A program made the translations under genes and the position numbers. The notes beneath the pieces were generated by a model. The model saw nothing but the letters and a program-made list of their open reading frames with translations. It did not search any database and was not told the DNA's origin. From Lepturacanthus savala (Eukaryota; Chordata; Actinopteri; Scombriformes; Trichiuridae), in contig CM060470.1 in the NCBI GenBank assembly GCA_030544235.1, positions 10,046,856 through 10,110,855 on the forward strand: 64,000 bases of DNA, written 5' to 3'. Of this stretch, positions 32,941-46,010 are shown piece by piece. The stretch's first letter is position 1. Each line of letters starts with the position of its first letter.

Positions 32941-34300
32941 GGAGAAATTTCCCGGCAACCAAGTAAAAAAATCGAATCGAAAGCCTGAATTTAGAAGAGC
33001 GGAGGCTGGTAGCATCAGAATAATAAACATGGGTTTTGATAAGAAGCTCCCATACGCTTTTTGTCTCCATAAGTATATACTATATATTAGTAAATACTTC
33101 TGAAAAAATCCTCTTCAGCGTTAATTCGAATTCTCAGTATGTGTCCGTATGGAGTTTCTCTCTCACATTAGAAGGCGAGACTGTTTTGTTTTCAGGCTGA
33201 AAGCTGTGTTTGCTTAATGCACATAATACATTAGGATGATGGGAACATTTAATTCAATTTCCTACTCCGCAATTTACATAGTGGATGGTCTAAAAGCATG
33301 TGAGCTGAAAACACTGATTGCCATAATACAACTGATTCCCTGTCTTATTTGCTTTGATGCCGCTGCACAGAGCCGAGGCCTCAGACTTCGGTTTGGTTTT
33401 GTGTAACACTCCTGCAGGCAAACGCTCCCCCGAAGGTGCGCTTTTCTCTGGATTTGCGTGGTGCTGCAGTGCACCCTTCCCCTCTCGTCCCTCTCGTTTT
33501 CTTCCTCCTCCTCATCGCCCACTCTCTTTCTTTCTTCCTCGGTCCGACCGGTACTTAACTGCTGTTCTGCTCGACTCAGCTCACTTTTTCCCTTGAAGGC
33601 GTCTGACAGCAGGGGGAAAAAAAAAAAAAAAGGCAGAGAGTTATCTCCTCCCTTTGGAAGCCGGTCTCTTTTCGCTTAATAAATAATTCCTCACCGCGGG
33701 CCTTAGTTTCCTCATCCTCGGAGCCCGGCGTCTGTTGGAGTAAATATGCACGAACGGCAGGTGCAGGCTCGCTTTCTTCTCCTTTCAGCGCCTCGTACGG
33801 TTCTTCCTCCTAAGAGAGAAGTAACCGCCACGGGACTGCGTGAGAACATTGGCGGGTGGGGGGGGGATTTAGCAGAATCCTATCACCGTGCATGTTTTAA
33901 TGATGCGGCTACTGTCAGAGTTTTCCTCGGTGCGGATGGGGGTGTATAGGAGAAAAAGTGAGTGGGGAAACAGAGATTAAGTGTTTCGGATAATGAGGGA
34001 TGGGAAGTTTGAATCCGCACTGTTGGAGAACTTCTCTCAATGCCTTCATTAGATTTAAGTTGACGGATTAGCGTTGGGCACTGCACGCTGTGGGGAGGCC
34101 AGCTCGGAGTCTTGTGTGAATGCTGCCCATCTATTTATTCTGACCTCGTCATTGTCTTGGCCGTTCTAATTGCTACGATCGCAGTTCAAAAGCAGATCGG
34201 CTTCGTCAGCAGCCATTTAGCAAAGTCTGGAGTTCAGTAACATTTTATTGACTTTAATTCCAGTCTAGTTTAGCTTTTAACATGTACATGTTAATGAATA
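32941..34300. other. non-coding sequence
   Basis: No gene seen. 33400-33700 is pyrimidine-rich with a poly-A run at 33618-33632. 33720-34250 is non-repetitive with a G run near 33857. Nothing could be classified. Confidence 0.35.
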
Positions 34301-34658
34301 GGGCGACACGGTGGCGCAGGGGTTTGCGCTGTTGCCTCACAGCAAGAAGGTCGCAGGTTCAAGACTTCCTTGGTCCTGGGTCTGGGACCTTTCTGTGTGG
34401 AGTTTGCATGTTCTCCCCGTGTCTGCGTGGGTTTTCACCGGGTACTCCGGCTTCCTCCCACAGTCCAAAAACATGCTGAGGTTAATTGGAGACTCTAAAT
34501 TGCCCGTAGGTGTGAGTGTGTGAGTGAATGGTGTGTGTGCCCCACGATTGGCTGGTGACCATCTAGAGTGTATCCCTGCCTCTCGCCGTAACGCGCTGGG
34601 ATTGGCTCCCTGCGACCCTAATGAGGAATAAGCAGGTATAGAAAATGACTGACTGACT
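34301..34658 (+). repeat. GGCGACACGGTGGCGCAG interspersed repeat, copy 1
   Basis: It opens GGGCGACACGGTGGCGCAGG and continues with GCCTCACAGCAAGAAGGTCG, GTGGAGTTTGCATGTTCTCC, CCGTGTCTGCGTGGGTTTTC, CAGTCCAAAAACATGCTGAG and TTAATTGGAGACTCTAAATT. It ends GAGGAATAAGCAGGTATAG. This is a highly abundant fish repeat. Three copies are in this window (41341-41662 inverted, 51748-52059). It has no coding content. Confidence 0.9.
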
Positions 34659-34858
34659 GTTACTGAATAGATAAAACCTCAAAGATTCAATAGAGACCTA
34701 TAATAACCTTTTGTTTTCTAACAAAACAAACACTTCCTTTACACTTCATTCCTCATTATATACTTGAGATCCTGATACAGAACTATTAAAAACAAAAATC
34801 TAAATTTTGTATCACATGCATGAAAGTTTAAGCATTTCACAATGAGTGCTGTCTGCAT

Positions 34859-35170
34859 TCGATGGGCTCTCTCCAGAACAGAAGCAGTCTATGTCCAGAC
34901 TGTCCGCCATCTATTTCTCCATTTATTGAGCAGGGTTACAGATCCCTCTTCTTTCTCAGGAATGGCCAATATGTGCACATTATTGCGTCAGCTCCTGCGT
35001 TCCAAGTCATCCGATTGGCGGCTAGATATGTAGCCTTCGTCTCGAGTTTGTCCACAGTAGTTCGCAGACTATTAATCTTGTTCTTGGCTGTAGATATGTA
35101 ATGAAAGTCATGTTTAAATGACGATATAGCCTTCATGATGTCTGTAGTTGAGGGATTTTCCATGTTTTCA
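34859..35170 (-). pseudogene. L1/Tx1-type LINE ORF1 remnant
   Basis: On the minus strand, in two frames, one reads STTDIMKAISSFKHDF (coiled-coil entry), DDLERRS followed by a stop, RNNVHILAIPEKEEGS and, further on, VLERAHR (34859-34876). The order LENRSRRNN, GIPEKEEG, ERAHR is the conserved RNA-recognition region of L1-type ORF1 proteins. Frameshifts and a stop show that it is dead. No ORF2 is attached. Confidence 0.75.
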
Positions 35171-36299
35171 GTGGAGTCGGTGCGACCTTTCTTTCAATAT
35201 CAAGCCTTTTGATTGAGTTTAGGTCGTCTTTGTTCTCTTTTTATGGCATACGTACTGTTGTGAACCTACATCCCCAATACATTTTGTCCTTTAAAGTGGT
35301 TCGGAATGTATAAACTGCAGGATTAGCAACAGAGCTGGCAAACGCCGTCCAATCAGCTCGCCGCCATTATTGGGAGTCAACATGCATGAAAGTTGAATTC
35401 AAAGATGCAGACCGCCATTGGTCATGTTGTGCTGTACAAAGAGTGGCATTCATGTCTAACAGACAGACATTAACCACACAAAAAAACCAAATGTCATTTT
35501 TGCCTCACTCTTCACATTAATTACAGCTGATACAATCTGCCGCTGCTTACACGCTTTCAATGGCAATTTTCAGTGCAGCTAAAAAGAAATCTGAACGGTA
35601 ACTGAATGCTTCGCACATTGTTCTTTGCTGATAAATAAGAATGAAAGAGATGAAAGTCACCAAAATAGGTCTGAACCCCGCCGCCATAATGCTCCTGGGA
35701 GACGGTTGTGGTGTCTGTTGTTCATGTTTTAAATTACAAAAGCAACACAAAGGACGCACTCATTTTCTCCAGTAAGTTTCAGGATTAGACTCTCAAACAT
35801 TACAAACGCGCGTGTCTCATTGATGTTCACTTCTAGAAAGCTTTTCATTCTCCACAGTTCGTGGCCAAGCCTGACTGTACCATTATGTAAATTGTCGCTG
35901 AAAGAATATGCGGTTTGAATATAAAGCAGCAAGCGAGTGTAAACGCAGTCGCTCATTCAAACCACGCTCAAGAGTCACGTCAAGTTAGTTTTTCGAGCTA
36001 ATTAGGATGAAAACACATGGAGGCAGAATAGGCAGAACTAATTACTGCAACATGTTGAAAAAGAACCCGCTGATTGCAGTGTTTGAACCCAACGCTGCAC
36101 ACTTCAGCGGCCTGATCTATCACTTAAACACAACAATGTAGCCCATCGCGTGTTTCTCATGTTCGTGTCAAGTGTGGTAAAACGGATCCGTGTCTGGTTC
36201 CGCTGACTTGGCGAGACTGACGTGACCGTCTGGCTGTTGCACATGGGGATCAATATGCAACTCAATGAGTCTAATGTTGGTATAAAGCTGAGGTTGCTG
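35171..36299. other. intron-like sequence, no gene seen
   Basis: Ordinary unique-looking sequence. 35500-35960 has a GC-balanced stretch without repeats. No splice-bounded open frame with recognisable content was found. Confidence 0.35.
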
Positions 36300-36760
36300 C
36301 TGCTGGCTGAGGATTCGGTCCTCCTAACCCATGGATGTATTAGAAAACTGGACAATGGGCTGAAAAACGGCCGCCATTCTTTTCAATGGACGTTGCTCAG
36401 CTGGCGCAGAGGCTGAAAAAATTTATTACCGCATTACGTGACCCACAGAAACGGCGCAGTAGAGCCACCCCCCATGATGCTCTGGGGCCTCCCATCATGC
36501 CCTAGGGTCGATGAGAGCATGTAAATGTCACAGCACGACCGTGTTTTTGACGGATAAAAAGTCCATGACTTAAAAAATATGGATTACAAAGAATTAACAG
36601 GGGTTATAGTTGGGGGTGTCCTGTCAACAGTTTTACAAGCTTCTTTTTTTTCCTATTGCGGTTTATGGGAAAGATGCTTTTTGGGTCGAATGGGATTTTT
36701 CTGTTGCAGTACCACGAGTGGCCACTGGCGGTGCCCTATCCAGGTTTGATAATACATCCA
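36300..36760 (+). repeat. probable decayed interspersed repeat
   Basis: Phrases such as CCATGGATGTATTAGAAAAC, GGCCGCCATTCTTTTCAATG and GTTTATGGGAAAGATGC occur in a dispersed fish repeat family that I recall only loosely. Boundaries and class are uncertain. Confidence 0.3.
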
Positions 36761-37491
36761 GGCTCCAACCCCACTGAGCATTTCACTCTCGCACCAACAC
36801 AACAAACCGCAATCGGAGCGACCAAGTTCACTCACAGACACGTGCGTGTGATGTTACACAGGGCGTAAAGTAGGTGAAGTGCAAACGCTCAATGGCGAGG
36901 GGCGACAGGGATAGAAACAAGGCGTTTATTGTGAACCCTGGGGAATTGGAATGCAGGCCTGGGGAACCTTAAACTGGTAGCTGGGACCCTGGAGCTGGGG
37001 GATTTTAGGCTGGAAGCCCAAATAACAAACACCCAGCAGTGTAACTACATTTACTCCAGTAGAGTTATCAACAGCCCAGGGACCACATGAAAACTCTATT
37101 GGAAAGAATAAATCCCAGTACAAACACCTGGTCTGGGGGAGTAAATGTACTCACATAAACTGCAAACACAGCTAAAAGAAGGACAGCGTGCCGTACAACT
37201 CACTGAATAGATAGTTTAACTCACTGCAGGACTTTTTTTTTTATTACATCTCCTCGCACTCTGAAGTCGGACTTCACGGTCATTCTTCTTTTTTTTTTTA
37301 CTACTCTGTGGCAACTGTAACTGAGATCTAAATGAATCTCGATGGATCAAATCATATAAAATCCGATTTTCTGACCCAGTTTTACATAATTTCATAACAG
37401 CAAGTGAATCCTGCCAGTGCTGCAGTAGGCAGTATGATAAACTGTTTATAGCGGGGCAAGCTGGGGATAAAATCTGTATGATGAAATAATG

Positions 37492-37493
<2 letters not shown>

Positions 37494-37572
<79 letters not shown>
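37494..37572. repeat. compound TA/GA microsatellite
   Basis: About fifty bases of uninterrupted (TA)n pass directly into about twenty-seven bases of (GA)n. The long TA array can extrude a cruciform. Confidence 0.95.
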
Positions 37573-40500
37573 TAGTTATATTTGTTGAATTTTAAGACAA
37601 AACATTAGTCAAATAGGAATAAATATCTGAAATGAAACCATGAAAGTGGTTGAGTTATATTGGTCCCAGTCCCAGTTTGGGTTCTTGCATGTATATGTAT
37701 ATTAGGGCAGTCAATTGAATGCAATTTTATTTAATAGTGAATAATTGTACCCTTGTTAATTATCAGGGACATGGACAAATATGCTCTGGGCAAATGTTAT
37801 CGGAACAGTGAGAAATATTTCTCCAGAATATTTTCACTAACAGCCTCAAATCTCAGTACTGTATTTAGTATGAAATAAAAATGCTAAAGAATATATGGCC
37901 AATAAAAACCCAACAAGTATATTGACCTTTTAAATTTAATATTATAAATGTTATGAGTCCTACTAACAAAATTCAGTGTGTCCAACCGGTAAATGCAGAA
38001 AATCCTCGACTTCAGACAATTCTCTTCTTCTATTTCTTTGCTACAGTCTCTCTCTCCCTGTCTCCTTATTGAGGAACCCTACAGCTCGGACTGAAACGTA
38101 TTGAATGTATTGATTTCATCTGTGCTTTTCCCGCTATGACTACAATCTGCCATTGTCAACTAGACAGCAGACAAGCACACAGCCATTACTGTTCACATCG
38201 CTGTCTCACCACATGAGCTTTAAATGAAGGTAAGTTAAAAAGCATCCAATCAGCCTTCTAGGGACTATTTCTAGCTGGTGCACATCTAAACAAAAGACAG
38301 ATTCTCCATTCTTTATCCTCCGCGTAAAACGTTTTCAGAAACCCTTCTCAGTGAAGTATTGAACGGTTATATCTTTATAAATCTAACTAGGAGTTATTTT
38401 AGATCTATGTCTTGTGTGATTTGTGTTGAAAATATCAACAGAATCATGGACTCTACCCTAAAACAGGACATATTATGTATATTTCCTGTTTTTTTAAATT
38501 TTTTTTATTGATGGCTCTAGCTACTGGAACATCTCTGCATAATTTAAAGTTTAAAAAACAATTATCTTTTATTTCCCTTTGAATCAGATTTGAAATATGA
38601 ACCTTATTCTGGAATTTTTTAATGATTGATTAATTAATTTAATAGAATTAACATGGTCCTTTTCTGGAAACACACATTGTTGTTCCAATACATGTCTGGA
38701 GGAAACTTAGAATTAAACAATTAAAACAAAACAAAAAAAAATTCCTTATTTAAGTAAAAAAAAAGCCCCAGAGAAATAATATCAACGTTGCCCTCTTTTG
38801 TATCTCTTGCAAAACATTGCAAATATATATATCGTTAATATTCAGTGTTTTAGCCCGCTTTTAGCAGTACGCGGCGGTGTCACATCCGTGAGGATTGATG
38901 CATTTAAATAGCGTAGTTAACGCTCCATCATTTCTATAAGCCTGCTGGTCAGCCGTGCAGTTTGTAGCGTTGGAGCTCACGCTGATGCATTAGCTGCTGC
39001 AGGCCTCTTTAATGGAGGTGCCGTTTAATTACTACCCACGAGATCCACTTGAGCTCACCGAGCGATCGGATAGATACAGACGCGTTAGCGCCCCGCGAAG
39101 ATGGAGGAGCGCATACATATTTATATAACGCTTACAGTGTAAACATGGAGGAGCCGATGTGTGTGTGTGTGTGTGTCCACATCATCACTTTTATTCCCTG
39201 GGGTCCTTAAACCCCTGGTTTGTGTCGAGCTGCGACCTTTTTGCCGTTTGTCACCGCTCCGGCAATAACGTGAGCGACAACCTCCGCGCTAACTCGCAGG
39301 GGTATGTTTCTGAGAACAGGGGGCGGGCGGGGGGTCAGAGGTCACACCGTATATAAACAGGTGTCAAGTGCTATGATGGAAAGCCGAGGGACACGTGAAG
39401 CTGGGCTGGAAAGTCGGCCGAGACGGCCGAGAACGAAGAGAGCGGAACAACAAGGGTAATGGATGACTTTACCCGTCAACATGATGCCATGGTTTCAGGT
39501 TGTGGAAGTTAAACCGCCTCCTCTGTAAGAGGCGACCTTTCGGTCGAGCGAGGGTGTGTGTAGGTGTATGTGTGTGCGTTGTTGTCTGCGCACCCATGTG
39601 ACCACGGCCCCTTGTCTACAACAGCCTCCAGCCTTTTGGATGTGTTAGATAATTTAAGCAAGGTAATTGCCGCTGTCTCACTCCTTTCGCTCGCCGAAGG
39701 CAATTCAATTTGATTTATTGTTCTTTATTAGCACGGTACAATTAATTTAGCACGTTTTTTTTATCGCCGAAGTGTTTTTTTTGTCATTTTCCCGCCCTTG
39801 ATAAAAGGTGAGGAACACTCTGAAACAAATATGTGATTCTGGGTGATAGAAATGAAATTAATGATTGGTGATTTGACAACAATACGATTACAACACAGAA
39901 ACAAAACAAGCTGATGCAACAAGTACAGCGAAGCAGGTCGAAGGTCATCGAGACACCAGGCGTCAAACTCCAGTTCATCATTCATGTCTAAGTTAATGCG
40001 ATAATGATGTGACTTAGCTCATTAAAGCCTATGAGCCTTTAATTGTATAACTATAATATTATATTTAAAATAAATAAATCTAAATGTTACTCATACAGCT
40101 TTTTTTTTTTTTCTAATGACATGATAGTAGACAACTTAGACAAAAGGTTTGAAGCTAATAATTTAACTTTCTAAGTACTTCCTCTCATAGGATGTCATGA
40201 ATTTCTGATTTTCAACCCTGACATTAATAATTCTCTTAATCAAGGCTCTAGAATAATCCTTTTTTGGTTTATGGGCGTAGTTGTGCAATTGGCAACTATA
40301 ATATCCATTAAAATACTATTTTCTGCAAAGAAAATAGTACAAAATGGAAAAAAATAGATACATAACATGATTGTTAGTGACTCAACTGGTATAATTATAT
40401 GCATGACATCATTGAAAAAAAATCTGGGCTTAAATGGGTGAAGTATAAATGACTCATAGAGTCATATCATAGACTTAGTGGCTCTTAGGCTCAAATAACT

Positions 40501-41340
40501 CCAATTCTTTTGACAATATTAACGCAGATTCTGTAATAATGGCCGCCTTTTCCCTTTTGTCCTTGCTAGATGGCAACTACGGTATAAAGCAACAACAAAT
40601 AAAGGAAAAAAAAAAAAACATATTTTCAAATTTTCAAAGCCAGGTCCTTCCTTTCCGCTGTTTCCCACTCACTTTATTTAATGTTTGTTTGATTTTTATA
40701 TATCCTGCTTTTATCCCAGAACACCGGGGGATGGTTTTTTTTTTGAGCCTTTATTTTTCCCATGTGAGGCTAGACACATTACGTTGTGTGATTTGCTTTT
40801 GATGCGAGGGATCCGGGGAGTGATCGTTCATCAGACCTGAAGTAATGGAAAAAATCTAGCTGCCAACATGCCCATCTGTTGCCTGTTGAGCTCGGGTACG
40901 CCATAACTTATGATTTGGGTATGTGTGTGTTTTTTTTTTTTTTTTTTTTTAAAAAAAGCTTAATTCTCTACCTGTGAGCGTACTCTACACGGCTGCCAAC
41001 AGAAAGCTCAGGCTGAGCTGCAGCAACTTGTTGGCTCATGGCTACTACTTTAGCTGGCGCTAGCCAACTGTCTTGCAAAGCGAACTGTGCCTTAACTGTG
41101 CATAACTAATTGCGTTTCATTTCCGCACATTTAAAAGGGGATGTTCTACTAAGTACTTCGGCAACACACCATTAAGCCGTTGCCGACGTCTCCTCCAGCT
41201 CTGAGTGTGTGTGTGTTCATGTGTGTGTGTGTGCGTGCTGATTTCCTCATGCTTTTGATAGAAGCCACTACAATTGGTGCTCATTTAACACAACTAGAAG
41301 GATATGTTTAACCAGCCCAGTATGAATGGGGTGGGGCATT
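37573..41340. other. AT-rich intron-like sequence with some CNE-like blocks
   Basis: 37600-38860 is AT-rich and unremarkable. 38870-39080 looks like a regulatory element. 39090-39470 is GC-richer. 39720-40520 is AT-rich. A poly-T run (40930-40950) joined directly to poly-A (40951-40957) is at 40.94 kb. No gene seen. Confidence 0.4.
38870..39080. promoter_or_regulatory. candidate conserved non-coding element
   Basis: A non-repetitive block with GAGGATTGATGCATTTAAAT, CGCTGATGCATTAGCTGCTG, CTCTTTAATGGAGGTGCCG and TTTAATTACTACCC. Dense homeodomain/POU-like cores with balanced GC, between AT-rich flanks. Inferred from composition only. Confidence 0.35.
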
Positions 41341-41662
41341 CAGTCAGTCATTTTCTATACCTGCTTATTCCTCATTAGGGTCACAGGGGTCTTCTGGAGA
41401 GGCAGGGATACACCCTCGATGGTCGCCAGCCAATCGTGGCGCACACACACCATTCACTCACACCTATGGGCAATTTAGAGTCTCCAATTAACCTCAGCAT
41501 GTTTTTGGACTGTGGGAGGAAGCCGGAGTACCCGGTGAAAACCCACGCAGACACAGGGAGAACATGCAAACTCCACACAGAAAGGTCCCAGACCCAGAAC
41601 CAAGGAGGTCTTGAACCTGCGACCTTCTTGCTGTGAGGCAACAGCACTAACCCCTGCGCCCC
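41341..41662 (-). repeat. GGCGACACGGTGGCGCAG interspersed repeat, copy 2
   Basis: Inverse of the 34301 copy. It begins CAGTCAGTCATTTTCTATAC and includes TCCAATTAACCTCAGCATGT, GGGAGAACATGCAAACTCC and GACCTTCTTGCTGTGAGGC. The terminus near 41662 is truncated. Confidence 0.9.
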
Positions 41663-44050
41663 TTTGACTTATTGCGATGTTTCTTTCCAATTTCCCATTG
41701 TCAAAACCTAGGCGATTTATTTCCCGGGGCTAGGCAGTCCTCTCGGTGTCCTCTGGCGCGATAGTAACTCTGAGAATCCTCCGGGAAGATGACAAATAGC
41801 TCACATCTCTGTCTTCTTTACTCACAAAATATCACAATGTGGATACAGTCCAGTCTCGCCTCTTTGACGGTCATGTTTTCTACCAGCCTTTATTTTTATT
41901 TTTTATTTTTTTGCCTGTTCCCACTGAGCCTCTCTCTACTTCTCTGTTTGCTATTTTTTTTTATATAATATATATATTATATTATTATTATTATTATTTA
42001 ATATATATATATATATATATATTTTGGTTTGCTCTGGATTTGTCCTCGGGTATTAGTATTAAGGGACCGTTGCTCTTTGCTTGGCCTCCGATAAATTAAG
42101 TGGAGGTCATTGCTTTGCATTGATAAAACGTGATTTCCCCTCCTCTGCATTCCGATCAGAGCTGGATAATGGTCTGTCTCTTCCTGCAGGCGTTGTTTCT
42201 CATTTTACCGACGTGTAGGAGTTTCTCGCAGAACACGAGCATTAAATTTAAAAGCTCGCGTGCAATCGCCGCGTACACAGGCTTTTCCCGCTCGCTGTTT
42301 TTTTTTCCCCTTTAAATTTGTAACCGGGCCCTCGGAAATATCTTTTTTACTGAGTCAAAAATGCTTTCTCCCCGCGTTTTGTGAGTGGAATATCTACGGC
42401 GTTGTTGCGATTTCGTGGCACAGAGAGCGGAGGCTGACTCACTCGCTCGTATCGGAGGCTGAAATTATCACTGTCATGTTTCCTTATCGGGTCCGTTAGT
42501 ATGCAAAACAGCGGCGGCACATAATGCGCGCATATTGCTTGAGATGATTTGAAAACAGTGTCATTACAGGCTTTATCTGCCAGACTTCATTGTTTACTCT
42601 GCAGAATGTGAGTGGGCAGAGAGGAGGAGGCCTGTGTGCTTTTCTTTTTTTTTTTTTTCCTCCCCTCTTTGTTACTCATCACATTGTTCAAATCTGCTGC
42701 GCTACTCGTTTTCTAGAACGCGCAGCGATGTGAGCTGCATTATTATACATAACTCACACAATCCCTTCTCCGGAGTAAATCATTCAAAAGCAATTAAATA
42801 GCGATTTTATAGTGCCACACGTGTTCATACCTGCAGATTTCCCAGTTTAGTAGTCATTCCTCTCTATTTTTTTGGTTTTTTTTGGAGAATCCTAATTCCG
42901 ATTCATGTCACCGGTCAGTGCTGCGTGGATATCGAAATGCCACGATGCGCGAGAGGAAACCGCCGCTCTCCGCTAACGACGCGACCTTTTCAACGTTCCC
43001 GCCGATGTATTTGCATAACAGAAGGGGAGGTAAATAATGCACGGCCCAGAATTTTCAACAGCTTCCTTGAAACTTGAAAAAAAAAATACAATTCACGATC
43101 CTCCTGTCATCCTGACCTTTTAAGGGTAAGCGTGCCAGCGCCGCATCTTCGACAGTTTAGTTGATAGTAATTTTCGAAAGGAGATTAAAATACCAAAAGT
43201 GCTTTTTTGTGCTTTTTTTTTTAATAAAGCGTGGCGTGTCCTTGGCGCAGAAAAAAAACTGGTGGCGGCGTGTTAAACTTTTGGCATCTTTAAAAAAAAA
43301 AAAAAAAAATCAGTTTAAGCAACAAGTTCCCTGCTACAGTCTGATATAAACTGGAGAGCTGCAGGCAGTAATTTGCTCCTAATTAGGCACATTTCCTTTA
43401 CAGCCTTGAAGGAGGGACATGAAACTAGACAAGTATAATGTGTGTGTGTGTGTGTATCCGCGTGAGGTAAACTCCATGGATTGTTGAGTTGTGAGCGCCT
43501 GCTGTTTTCATAAGGCGCCTCTTCACCTACTTTCCCGCTAAGTCTTCATTAAATTGTCCAACTCGGTCATCAGTAACCGGAGCTTAATTAGAAGAATTAG
43601 ATTTTCGCTGCTGGATCCGATAGCAGCCGCTGATCCCCCCGCTTACACGCGCTAATAAGGAAGATGCGCCGCGGTGAGGGTTACGACGGGGCGAAAAGAA
43701 AGTTCCAGATAGAAGCGCGGGGCTGTGATCTCAGCCTCTGGTCGCACGCCGTTATCGGAGGGAGCCGCTGAACTCACGGCGTCTCAAGTTCACCATCAGA
43801 AACACACACGGCCGCACGCAGGCCGACTGATCAACCACCAAACAGCCAGATGGCTATCAAAGACTAACAAGTGAAAACATCTTCTTTTTGGTACAATGTT
43901 GAGTAGAATTATCTCACTGCACGGGTAGATAAATTAGCATTTTATTGATTCTTTTAGTCAATTAAATCTTTTCTTATATATATATATAAAATGTCTTGTT
44001 TTCTTAAGACAAGACCCAATTAAATACAAATCAAGTGCCAGTGCAATAAG
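41663..44050. other. non-coding sequence with regulatory-looking blocks
   Basis: TA-rich tract at 41960-42022. 42400-43030 and 43360-43860 are GC-balanced to GC-rich and non-repetitive. Poly-A/T runs lie at 42642-42658 and 43292-43309, and there is a GT tract at about 43438-43456. No coding exon recognised. Confidence 0.4.
43360..43660. promoter_or_regulatory. candidate conserved non-coding element
   Basis: Contains TTTGCTCCTAATTAGGCAC, GTCTTCATTAAATTGTCC and GAGCTTAATTAGAAGAATTA. Repeated TAATTA homeodomain sites in otherwise unique sequence, interrupted by a GT tract. Inferred from composition. Confidence 0.3.
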
Positions 44051-44540
44051 ATACACTACTTTTTGGGGTAATTTTGTGTTTTCCATGAAAACTCACACAC
44101 TTTTATTTGTAAAATGAATAGAAAATATCGTCAAGACATTGACAAGGTTAAAAATAACGATTTGTATTTGAAATTCAAACTTCAAACTTTGCTATCGTCA
44201 AAGGAAGGTCGGTTTTCTAGCTTCTCTAACCAGCTAAACTGTTTTCAGCTGTGCTAACAAGCTAGCTAGCGAGCACAAGGGTTTTCTAATCATCCATTAA
44301 CCTTCTGACACAATGAGCAAACACATTGTTCCATTAGACACTGGACTGATAGTTGCTGGAAATGGGCCTCTATACACCTATGTAGATATTGCACCCAAAA
44401 CCAGACATTTCCAGCTAGATTAGTCATTTACCACATTAGCAACGTATAGAGTGTATTTCTGATTATTTTAAAGTTACTTTCATTGAAAAAGACAGTGCTT
44501 TTCTTTCAAAAATAAGGACATTTCTAAGCAAACCCAAACG
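44051..44540 (-). mobile_element. Tc1/mariner-derived element (sister of 8925-9275)
   Basis: It begins ATACACTACTTTTTGGGGTA, then TTTTGTGTTTTCCATG. It includes TTGACAAGGTTAAAAATAAC, AATGAGCAAACACATTGTTC, GGGCCTCTATACACCTATGT and CATTAGCAACGTATAGAGTG, and ends near TTCTAAGCAAACCCAAACG. It keeps more of both ends than the 9 kb copy but no transposase. Confidence 0.85.
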
Positions 44541-46010
44541 TCTACTCAATATTAGTCTAATTGTACCAAAAACAATATATTTTCACTTATTAAGTTTTCA
44601 GGTTTCGCAGTGTAAAACACTACCCTCGCTATCCTCGTTGTTACACTATGTGTGAGTGTGTGATCCAGAATAGTGAGATAATTACAGAATACTGTACCAT
44701 GAGGAAAATGACGAATGAAAACGAATATCGCATCAGATGACTTTCCCAGATACTAAAAAGCGCGAGTTCAAAGAGTTCAGTGGGTCACGTCAAACCGTTT
44801 CAGGACTAATTGGATCATATCGTAACATCGCCATAATGAATACCGTGTCATGATAAGTAATCCTATCATGTTATGATTATCTTTGATAACATGAGGGTAT
44901 TCTGCAAAGCAGGAAAAAAAAGAAGAAATCAAATGTTTTTCGTAGGATTCTGTCCACGTATGTACATGATGCAAACAAAGCAGGCAGCCGCTTGTGACAT
45001 TGCGCCAAGCGGCGGTGTTAAGAAACTCCTCCGGGTGCCATTAATTATTCAGCGTGACATGCTGTTAAATGTTTTGTCCCAAACAAGCGGCGGTGACCGA
45101 CCCGTCTGTCCCGTAAAGAGTCGGTTTCAGCCGACCGTTCTCGGCAGCTGCCGGGGGAGAGGTTAATGATATTTGGCGCGTTTTTTTTTGTTTTTTTTTA
45201 CCTTAAAGTTCTGGTCGGCGCGTTTGTTTGTGTTTCCAGCTCGAGAAACAGCTGTTGGTGGACAGCAGACCCGTACTGGAACCAGTGAAAAGCCTCTGGC
45301 AGTGATTCAGAGGGGCCTGTGCCAGGCGCCGACCGCGTTATCTGCTGTTATTAACTTATCTCTGTTGTGTTTATCAAAGCACAGCTCAGCAGCGGGTTTC
45401 GCATCACGCTGATCACATGCCTGACAGTTATCAAGTTTTACCAGAATTTGTGCAGAGTAGAAACAGGCTGCGTTTGTCTGAGTGTCTGCTGTGGAGGCAG
45501 GAGACTGCGTTGTGTGTGTGTGTGTGTGTTCTAAAGAGAGTAAGACTTGAAGGTCACAGACTAAGCAGTTTATGAGCGTTCTTCCTCCTCACTTGTTGCA
45601 GTGAATAAATCCTGATCCCACACTGACATTGGAGATTATGCAGAGTTTTTTTTTTTTTTTTTTTTTTGTCTGAGCGGACACTTCCCGCTGCTCAGCCTTA
45701 AATTCTCAGCTTAGCTCCATAGAAAATCCCCTTTATAGCGTCTTTCTACCTGTCTTTGTGGGCAGAGACCCAGCTTCCAGCTGGAGCATTAAGTGGAGGA
45801 ACGTCGTATATGATTTTTTTTTTTTCTCGCTACGTTAATGGGAAATTAATGCGTTCGTTCACATTGTTGTAATGCCGGAAAAAAACTAAGAAAAAAACGT
45901 AGATTTGCTGCAAATTCAAAATTCAGGAGCATTTATTTGTACTAAAAACCAGGATAGAGGACACATCCCACCAGTATTGGCATCATCATCATCATTTTTT
46001 TTTAATTCTT
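44541..46010. other. non-coding sequence
   Basis: No gene seen. 44980-45330 is GC-richer and non-repetitive (GCCATTAATTATTCAGCGTG). GT tract at 45510-45529. Poly-T at about 45648-45667. Confidence 0.4.
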
